From Cryptomeria japonica (taxonomy: Eukaryota; Streptophyta; Pinopsida; Cupressales; Cupressaceae), in NCBI RefSeq assembly GCF_030272615.1, contig NC_081410.1, positions 225,735,415 to 225,799,414 on the forward strand: DNA of 64,000 nt. Direction: 5' to 3'. Below, one piece after another: positions 56,165 to 64,000 of the stretch (position 1 is its first letter; every line of letters begins with the position of its first letter). A program made the position numbers and the translations under genes. A model generated the notes under the pieces. The model was given only the letters and a program-made list of their open reading frames with translations, was not told the DNA's origin and did no database searches.

Positions 56165-57661
56165 TGATAGTTCTGATGCTTAATGTTAAGTACAAATGCC
56201 AAGCTAATAAGATGAGAGGGGGGGTGAATCATACAAACTTAATCTTCCATAAAAACAATAGATTCAACCTTAGTAACATATACTGCAGTAATATAACCAA
56301 AACTGCTAAACATGCAAACTCAAAAGCATATAAACATCATAACACTCATAACACCAAATTTAACATGGAAACCCAAATAGGGAAAAACCATTGTGGGATT
56401 TCAGACCCACTAAGAAGTATACTCTTCTAGAGTATGCTCGGTTAAAAGCAAATCCTGTTAAAGATAACAAACACATTGCTAAATGTGACCCGATTAAGGG
56501 ATTTCCCTTAGATCTGTTAGGATCTTCACTTTGTTAGAAGTGACCTTGTTAAAGGATTTCAAACACTCACTCAGAATGTCACCTTGCTAGAGGGTTTTAC
56601 AAATAAGACTGTTAAGTCCACTCGGTTAAGATATTTTCTATCACTTTACAAAATAACAATAATAAAAATCTATCTGCAACTTCACATCTAAAATGCTAAA
56701 GCGGATTCTTATTTGCTCAATACAATCTAGTCATAGGACTTATCTTGTCTATCAACTGGGCTCTATACTCTGTTATTCAAACAAGTCTTCAAGCTTCTGT
56801 GCTCAGTAATCACTATGTAGCATCCCTGTGCATACACTTGCCCGCATACATTGTTTATCAACAGTTCATTATTTATAAGCAATTTGCCAACTGCTTAATC
56901 TCCTTGATCACATTTCCCATGATCAATCATAGCCATCAGATCTTCAAACTTGACTAGGTTCAATGTATCTTTCGATCTGAAAACATTTTACCCTTTCTTG
57001 GAACTTGCATACATTTCTTGGAACTTGTGCTAGGGTATTGCGGTTCAATCCGAGCTGTAGATCTTCCTGCCGATTTTCCTTTGCCATAGATTCTTTAACA
57101 AACTTCATTCATGACATACCAATCATTTAATCAATTCCAGCTCATTAGCTTCCTTCATTAAATAATGCTTTTATTCATTCAATGCATTCTGTTATTACTT
57201 GGTTGCAACTTGGTAAATACTAAACTTCACTCGGTAGACATTCTGTCTTCATTAACTGATAGCGATAACCTTAGGGTTTACCGACTAGGTTCTTTGCTTG
57301 GTAACATAGTATAGTATCAACCTTACAAACAACATATGTAGGATATCAAAACAATCAAAACATCATGATCTCATCATTGTCTAACTCAGTAATAGTTGCC
57401 CATTGAATAACTTATTCCTCCCCTTATTCATCACATTCTTTATGTGTCTTTTACCGACATCTTTATACTCATCAAATCATACTTCTTAAGATATGGCAAC
57501 ATCATACTAAGTTAGAAAATCAATTTCTTGACATCAATGACAAAATAATAATATTAAGACAATAAACATCCTTGATCAGTTATATCCATAATCATCAACA
57601 AGCTTCTAAATATCCTAATTGAAATGCCAACAATTTCCCTTTGTTTGTTATAATGCCAACA
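56165..57661 (-). repeat. C2 3' LTR
   Basis: 1497 bp; minus strand TGTTGGCATTATAACAAAC to CAGAACTATCA. Hairpin GTGGG-N8-CCCAC at 56393-56410. Iterated TAACAAGGT-like motifs at 56440-56640. Near-identical to the 5' LTR. Confidence 0.92.
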
Positions 57662-58043
57662 ATCTCCCCCTTTGGCATTGATCACAAAACCAATTGATTT
57701 GACCTAATTGATTCAGATTGTTGTTCTTAAATGTTGAAATGCTCTCCCCCTATCATCAGTCTTCTCCCCCATACATTAGTCTTCTCCCCTTTTCTTCAGT
57801 CTTCTCCCCCTTTGACAACAATGCCAAAAAGTAAAGAATTAAAACATAATTTCTTCCTGTATGAAGTGATTTCTTGCTGTTATGTGTCAACTTAGTCTCG
57901 GTTAGAGCATTTTGTCTTCAATTCCTATTTCTTGTTATTGTTTCCTGCACACCTTTAGAAAGCATCCTAAAGTGTGTAAATCAGCATCAACTCCTAAAAG
58001 ATATTATGTAGAGTCGTCGAATTGATGCTTTCACCGAACTCGG
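57662..58043 (-). other. C2 polypurine tract and 3' region
   Basis: Minus-strand AATGCCAAAGGGGGAGAT abuts the LTR (57662-57679). Further purine islands of the GGGGGAGAA type (57740-57815) precede it, as in C1 and N2. Confidence 0.85.
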
Positions 58044-58706
58044 TCAATGAATGGAAGATAGGGGTAGGACCCCTAACTTACTTCTGAGATACTCAAAAGT
58101 GTCCCTTGGCAGTGGCTTGGTGAAGATATCTCCTATTTGTTCCTTTGTGCTAACATACTCCAACACCACTTTCTTCTCTTGAGCTTCTTCTCTAAGATAA
58201 TGATATTTGATAGAGATGTGCTTTGTCTTAGAGTGCATAACAGGATTCTTTGAAATGTTAATGGCACTAGTATTGTCATAGAATATAGTTACTGGCTCGG
58301 TAACTTTCTCATTTATACCTTCCAACAGTTGTTTGATCCATGCTATGTTGGTACAATTCAATGCTGCAGTAACGTATTCAGCTTCTGTTGTTGACTATGA
58401 AACACATCCTTGTTTCTTGCTAAGCCAACTCACTAGTCTTTCTCCTAAAAAGAAAGCTCATCCACTTGTGTTTTTCTTGTCATCAATGTTGCCTGCCCAA
58501 TCAGCATCAGTATAAACTTTTAAATCAAAAACATTTCCTTTCTGATATGCTAAGCCATAATCTTTAGTACCTTTCAAGTATCTGAAAATTCTCTTGATTG
58601 CTATCATATGTGTTTCCTTGGGATTTGCAAAGAATCTTGCAACTATACCTACTGCATGTGCTATATCTGGCCTACTATGAACAACATATTGTAGCTTTCC
58701 AATCAT
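58044..58706 (-). pseudogene. pol: C2 RNase H
   Basis: MIGKLQYVVHSRPDIAHAVG, YTDADWAGNIDDKKNTSG (Asp), a TGA at 58458-58460, the STTEAEY-equivalent, then IAWIKQLLEG, IFYDNTSAINISKNP (Asp), HSKTKHISIKYHYLRE and TKEQIGDIFTKPL (Asp). Same frame as RT, broken by two stops. Ends LGVLPLSSIH at 58044. Confidence 0.92.
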
Positions 58707-60080
58707 GGATCAGTAAAGTGTCTCATCAACAGATGCAGATTCATCATTCTTTGATAATTTATAGTTGGTAGTCATAGGAGTACTTACTGGTTTTGAATCC
58801 TCCATTCCAAATTTCTTCAAGATTTCCTTTATGTATTTGGATTGAGTAATGAAAATCTCACCTTTCATTTGTAGTATTTGTAAACCTATAAAATACTTTA
58901 TCTCACCAATTAATGACATCTCAAATTCTTTGCTCATTTCATTTCCAAAGTTCTTGCATAGAGAGTCATTTCCACAAAATATAATATCATCAACAAATAT
59001 GGCTGAGATCAGTATTCCATTTTCATCATTCTTCATGTACATATTGTTGTTTTCACTTGTTCTTATAAAACCAATCTTGATCAGATAAGAGTGCAATCTT
59101 TCATACCATGCTCTAGGTGCTTGTTTCAAACCATATAAAGCTTTGTTCAATTTACATACCTGATCATTATTCTTGTCTTCAACAAATCATTCAGGTTGTT
59201 CAATAAAAACTTCTTCTAATATACCATTCAGAAATGCAGATTTGACATCCATTTGATATACCTTAAAATTCTTGTAAGCAGCATATGCCAACAATGTTCT
59301 TACTCCTTCAATTCTCACCACAGGTGCAAAAGTGTCACCATAATCAATTCCCTCTTCTTGGGCATAACCTTTACAAACTAGTCTTGCTTTATTTCTAATG
59401 ACCTCACCTTTTTCATTCAGCTTGTTTCTGAAAATCCACTTTGTATCGATTACATTTTTGTCCTTCGGTCTTAGGACCAGTGTCCATGTGTCATTCTTCT
59501 TGATTTGATCAATCTCTTCTATCATAGCATTTATCCAATCTTCACTGTTAAATGCCTCTTTCACTATTCTCGGTTCAAATTCAGATATCAAACATGTGTT
59601 ATGTCTCAATTTGTTCCTTGTCATCACTGGATCATTCTTATCTCCTATAATCTGACTTGATGCATGATGTCTTCTGACATACTTGGCTAATACAAGCTTG
59701 GTAGGCTCTGTATGATCTTCTTCATCACTTGGTAACTGAACATTCTCTTCATTTCCTTCAACAATTTTCTTATTAAGACTTGTCGGTTGAACATAGACAA
59801 ATTCATCATAATCTTCTAGTTCCTTGGAATTTCCTTCATCATTTCTTTCTGCAAATTCATCAATTTTCACATTTGCACTTTCTATTATTTTGTTAGATGA
59901 TTTGATCAGACATTTAAATGCTTTGCTTCTAGAAGAATAACCTAGAAATGTTCCTTCTTCACTTTTCTGATCAAACTTTCCATTTCTATCATATTTGAGA
60001 ACATAGCATCTACTTCCAAAGATTTTAAAATAACTTACATTAGGTTTCTTTTCATACCAAATCTCATATGGTGTCTTCAA
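58707..60080 (-). pseudogene. pol: C2 integrase tail and reverse transcriptase
   Basis: 60080-59700: integrase tail (KTPYEIWYEKKPNVSYFKIFG, YVLKYDRNGKFDQKSEEGTF). Then the RT: DTWTLVLRPKDKNVIDTKWIF, RLVCKGYAQEEGIDYGDTFAPV, YQMDVKSAFLNGILEEVFIE (Asp), a TGA at 59187, KALYGLKQAPRAWYERL, AIFVDDIIF (Asp-Asp pair), GEIKYFIGLQI and PVSTPM. A TGA at 58710 falls where the family has Arg in YRSMIGKL, so CGA to TGA. Copies RNA into DNA in the particle; dead here. Confidence 0.93.
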
Positions 60081-60430
60081 AGTTCCTTTCTTCAGTTGTA
60101 CTCAGATCAGGGTGTAAACTGATGTGCTTATTGCTTCTCTCCAAAATGTTTGTAACACTTTATTTTCAATCATCAGGGTTATGGCACAATCCACAATAGA
60201 TCTATTTCTTCTCTCAGCAATTCCATTTTGTTGTGGAGTTCTCAGTGCAAAGACTTGTCTTTTTATACCATGATCATTGCAGAATAAGTTGAACTCATCA
60301 GATGTGAACTCTCCTCCTTTGTCTAATCTAAGACATTTCAATTATCTTCCTGTTTCATTTTCAACTCTTTCCTTGTACCATTTAAACATTTGAAAGCCTT
60401 CTTATTTTTCTTTTAAAAACATAACTGACA
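60081..60430 (-). pseudogene. pol: C2 integrase catalytic end
   Basis: LKCLRLDKGGEFTSDEFNLFC (catalytic Glu) and TPQQNGIAERRNRSIVDCA, HHCC-type integrase core of copia. A TGA at 60102 replaces an Arg codon before VQLKKGT. The second catalytic Asp (VDDYSR) lies upstream in this same frame, just after the frameshift near 60455-60465. Confidence 0.9.
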
Positions 60431-61282
60431 TCATCCTTGAGTAATCATCCACAAATAATATGAAATATTACCATAGTAACTTTGAACTTTCATAGAACCA
60501 CAAAGATCAGTGTGTACAAGATCTAAAATTCCCTTAGAAGTGTAGGACTTACTTGTAAAGCTTGATCTTGTCATTTTACCCATCTGGCATCCTTGGCACA
60601 TAGCATTCTCAGGTTTTTCCAAACTCGGTAGACCTCTTACTCGATGCTTCTTGCATATTTTGATCAGATTATAAAAATTTACATGACAAAACCTTTTATG
60701 CCATAACCAGGTATCATCTATCTTTGCATACAAACACTTGTTCCGAGTTGAGTCAAGGTGAAATGTGTTACCTTTTGTTTGTGTCCCTGTAGCAGCTAAC
60801 TTTCCATGCTTGTCATGAACTTTGACAATTCCTTTCTGAAATTCTATTTGGTAACCTATGTTGTTTAGTTGTGCTACACTCAACAAATTATATTTCAAAC
60901 CTTCAACCCAATAAACATCATTGCATTTTGCATTGTCAAGAAGTGTTATAGATCCTTTACCTTTTACCGAACATGGTGCATCATTACCAAATCTTACATA
61001 GCCTCCATCATAATCTTCTAATGTAACAAATTTGTGTTTATCACCTGTCATGTGATGTGAGCATCCACTATCTATGATCCAAGAATCATTAGTATTTATG
61101 TGAGATATTAGGGCTTTTTCTTCATACCTTTCTTCATATGATCCATCTTTGATAGCCACATAAACTACTTCCTCTGTATCAATTTCATCTGATTTATCAT
61201 CATTGGATTCCTCATCAGCTATTATGCATGACTTTCTATCTCTTCTCCTGAAATCTCGATGTCCTTTGTAATGATTATCTTT
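60431..61282 (-). pseudogene. pol: C2 protease and integrase N-terminal part
   Basis: SWIIDSGCSHHMTGDKHKFV (protease Asp-Ser-Gly), VYWVEGLKYNLLSVAQL, then the gag-pre-integrase and zinc site TWLWHKRFCHVNF...CQGCQMGK, and LDLVHTDLCGSMKVQSYYG (first catalytic Asp). The frame then runs out (SYYLWMITQG) because one base is missing near 60460. Continuous in frame with gag across the TAG at 61283. Confidence 0.92.
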
Positions 61283-62221
61283 CTATCTGTCATCTCGGTA
61301 ATCTCTCTTTTCAATAGATTCTTTGTCAGGACAGTTAGAAGCCATATGTCCTATCTTATCATAATTGAAACATTTCAAAGATAGTTTTCCTTTATACTTA
61401 CCTTTGCCTCTCGGTAACCTTCTGGCTAATAGTGCTTCAAACTCTTCTTGCTTTCTGATTTCCTCATACAGTTTGTGCACTTTTTCCATGTTCTTGCAAA
61501 ATCTTTCACTTGCTCCACTGTGATCCCCTTCAGTGTACATACTCATTCTATCATTGTAATCATCAGATTCACCAATATGAAAAGAACTAAATACAGATTC
61601 AACTTTATTTACCGAAGACCCACTATTATCAAAATTACTTAACTCAAATGCATGTAGCCTACCAATAGTAGCATCCAAATAAATTGGCATATTGGGTATA
61701 GACCTCAATTCATTGATTGCAGAGACTGGGATTTCATAAGCTAGTAGAAGGGTTCTTAACAACTTACTTGTTATATCCTTTTCTTCAATAGTTCCACCTA
61801 CTCCTTTGATTTGATTGACAATCTCCTTTAGTCTTGTACTGTATTGGGTTATGTTCTCACCTTCATTCATCCTCATAGATTCAATTTGTCCTCTTAGACT
61901 ATCCACTTTTGCTCTTTGAACATGTTCATCACCACCATACATAGATATGAGCTTGTCCCACATTGCCTTTGCATCATTGCAGCCTTCTAGATCATTGAAC
62001 TCTGAGTCGGTCAATGCAGATGTTATTTTGATCATTGCTTGGATATGTTCTTTCTTTTCCTTTATCTCTTCCATTTTCAATGGATAGGTGCTCGGTGTAA
62101 TAAAATCATTCTCCAGATAATATACAACATATTCTCCAACTCCTGATAGGTGCAGCTTCATCCTTTTCTGTCATGTAGAGAAACTTAACTTGTTCAACTT
62201 CGGTGCATCCCTCTTATACAT
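61283..62221 (-). pseudogene. gag: C2 copia gag
   Basis: The frame opens at ATG 62221 (MYKRDAPKLNKLSF), 50 bp after the primer site, with a TGA at 62173 in place of the Trp of STWQKRM. Then HLSGVGEYVVYYLENDF, LEGCNDAKAMWDKLISMYGG, MRMNEGENITQYSTRLKEIVNQ and LRTLLLAYEIPVSAINELRS, the copia capsid order. The knuckle CFNYDKIGHMASNC has Tyr for the second Cys. Ends with TAG at 61283, which in other copias would read on into protease. Confidence 0.92.
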
Positions 62222-62273
62222 CTTTAGATCTTTTCCTCAAGTGCCTTTAAACTTTTTCTTTTCAGAGTCCAAA

Positions 62274-62285
62274 GCTCTGATACCA
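62274..62285 (-). other. C2 primer-binding site
   Basis: Minus-strand TGGTATCAGAGC, two bases after the 5' LTR end ATCA; perfect Met-initiator site. Confidence 0.93.
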
Positions 62286-62287
62286 AT

Positions 62288-63807
62288 TGATAGTTCTGAT
62301 ACTTAATGTTAAGTATAGAAACCAAGCTAATAAGATGAGGGGGGGGGGTGAATCATACAAACTTAATCTTCCATAAAAACAATAGATTCAACCTCGGTAA
62401 CATATACTTCAATAATATAACCAAAACTGCTAAACATGCAAACTCAAAAGCATATAAACATCATAACACTCATAACACCAGATTTAACGTGGAAACCCAA
62501 ATAGGGAAAAACCACTGTGGGATTTCGGACCCACTAAGAAATATACTCTTCTAGAGTATGCTTGGTTAAAAGCGAATCCTATTAAAGATTACAAACACAT
62601 TGCTAAATGTGACCCGTCTAAGGGATTTCCCTCAGATCTGTTAGGATCTTCGCTTTGTTAGAAATGACCTTGTTAAAGGATTTCAAACACTCACTCAGAA
62701 TGTCACCTTGCTAGAGGGTTTTACAAATAAGACTATTAAGTCCACTCGGTTAAGAGATTTTCTGTCACTTTACAAAACAACAGTAATAAAAATCTATCTG
62801 CAACTTCACATCTAAAATGCTAAAGCAGATTCTTATTTGCTCAATACAATCTAGTCATAGGACTTATCTTGTCCATCTATTGGGCTCTATACTCTGTTAT
62901 TCAAATAGGTCATCAAGCTTCTGTGCTCGATAATCACTATGTAGCATCCCTGTGCATACACTTGCCTGCATACATTGTTTATCAACAATTCATTATTTAT
63001 AAGCAATTTTCCAACCACTTAATCTCCTTGATCACATTTCCCATGATCAATCATAGCCATCAGATCTTCAAACTTGACTAGGTTCAATGTATCCTTCGAT
63101 CTAAAAACATTTTACCCCGCCTTGGAACTTGCATACATTTCTTGGAACTTGTGCTGGGGTATTGCGGTTCAATCTGAGTTGTAGATCTTCCTACTGATTT
63201 TCCTTTGCCATAGATTCTTTAACAAACTTCATTCACGGCATACCAATCATTTAATCAATTCTAGCTCATCAGCTTCCTTCATTAAATAATGCTTTATTCA
63301 TTCAATGCATTTTGTTATTACTCAGTTGCAACTCAATAAATACTAAACTTCACTCGGTAGACATTCTGCCTTCATTAACCGATTGCAACAACCTTAGGGT
63401 TTACTAACTAGGTTCCTTAGGGTTTACCGACTAGGTTCTTTGCTCGGTAACATAGTATAATATCAACCTTACAAACAACATATTTAGGATATTAAAACAA
63501 TCAAAACATCATGATCTCATCATTGTCTAACTCGGTAATAGTTTCCCATTGAATAACTTATTCCTCCCCTTATTCATCACATTTTTTCTGTGTCTTTTAC
63601 TGACATCTTTATACTCATCAAATCATACTTCTTAAGATATGGCAACATCATACTGAATTAGAAAATCAATTTCTTGACATCAATGACAAAATAATAATAC
63701 TAAGACAGTAAACATCCTTGATCAGTTATATCCATAATCATCAACAACCTTCTCAATATCCTAATTGAAATGCCAACAATTTCACTTTGTCTATTATAAT
63801 GCCAACA
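62288..63807 (-). repeat. C2 5' LTR
   Basis: 1520 bp; minus strand TGTTGGCATTATAATAGAC to CAGAACTATCA. Hairpin GTGGG-TCCGAAAT-CCCAC (62534-62517) followed by AGTGGTTTTTCCC. Contains a ~28-bp duplication (TTAGGGTTTACCGACTAGGTTC, 63393-63440 plus) seen once in the 3' LTR (57271). Confidence 0.92.
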
Positions 63808-64000
63808 AATTCATTAAAGGACTTCAAGAGAACCTTGCTATAGCACAAATTAAAAGAAAATAACTTCATGAGAAGATGCAGAAAGATGATGAGGAAAAAG
63901 AAACTCTTAATGAATTTGCAAACAAGTTGAGACAGGAAAATAGTAATATGAAGAATGAAATGCAAAATATGACTATGAGGTTACGCACATTGAAGATAGG
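63808..64000 (+). pseudogene. N3 ORF1, continuation after C2
   Basis: EFIKGLQENLAIAQIKRK, a TAA at 63863 region, then KMQKDDEEKETLNEFANKL and NEMQNMTMRLRTL, a coiled coil that matches N2 (IVLQERLSSAQAKRK, KNEMQDLTMRL). Runs off the window. Confidence 0.75.

Larger units (their letters stand above)
56165..63807 (-). mobile_element. Ty1/copia retrotransposon C2, nearly complete, inside N3
   Basis: 7.6 kb, minus strand. 5' LTR 63807-62288, primer site 62285-62274, gag 62221-61283, protease-integrase-RT-RNase H to 58044, polypurine tract 57672-57662, 3' LTR 57661-56165. AATTC target copies on both sides. One frameshift and several stops. The youngest layer on the right side of the window. Confidence 0.93.
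55185..64000 (+). mobile_element. N-type element N3, interrupted by C2, runs off the right edge
   Basis: LTR 55185-55988, primer site, the first part of ORF1 (56060-56164), then the C2 insertion, then ORF1 continues 63808-64000. LTR blocks match N2 and C1. The rest of the element lies beyond the window, so whether it carries ORF2 is unknown. Confidence 0.8.

Noticed and set aside
1-64000. Host protein-coding genes
   Set aside because: All frames with recognisable domains belong to retroelements; the only gene-like piece with an intron is the PMD copy inside G2.

Overview
The window is intergenic DNA from a large, repeat-filled nuclear plant genome. I see no host gene. Everything recognisable comes from Ty3/gypsy and Ty1/copia LTR retrotransposons, nested inside one another and mostly broken by in-frame stops. 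The kinds of element (Tat-like gypsy with a captured plant mobile domain, copia with the Met-initiator primer site TGGTATCAGAGC) fix it as a seed plant. The nesting and long AT-rich leaders would suit a conifer or similar giant genome, but I cannot prove that from sequence.

Layout. 1-3704: minus-strand gypsy G1 (protease, gag, 5' LTR). 4591-6588: 3' end of a minus-strand gypsy relic (G4). 6589-17655: plus-strand gypsy G2, with both LTRs, one long gag-protease-integrase-tail frame without reverse transcriptase, and an antisense intron-containing plant-mobile-domain gene. 17656-19675 and on from 44778: minus-strand gag and leader remnant (G5), probably the other half of G4. 19681-44772: copia C1 (TSD AAGTG). 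Its left LTR is interrupted by element N1 (20299-28300, flanking CTTAG) and its right LTR by gypsy G3 (34664-44669). 46684-53431: element N2 (TSD TTTAT). 55185 to the end: element N3, itself interrupted by minus-strand copia C2 (56165-63807, TSD AATTC).

The most interesting content is the N group. N1 and N2 are complete LTR elements with copia-type primer site, polypurine tract and LTR ends, but they carry no protease, integrase or reverse transcriptase. Instead they encode (1) a coiled-coil, multi-zinc-knuckle, gag-like protein and (2) a protein of about 1,000-1,100 residues that I do not recognise and that is clearly shared by both elements. N3 shows the start of the same arrangement. N2 and N3 share LTR blocks with C1, and N1 shares LTR motifs with C2, so C1- and C2-like copias are candidate suppliers of the missing enzymes.

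Several RNA-level structures recur between elements: a GTGGG/CCCAC hairpin in all copia-type LTRs; a tandem hairpin pair in C1, N2 and N3; a nested hairpin with compensatory changes in gypsy 3' regions; and hairpins abutting the gypsy polypurine tracts. All coding regions look dead today.
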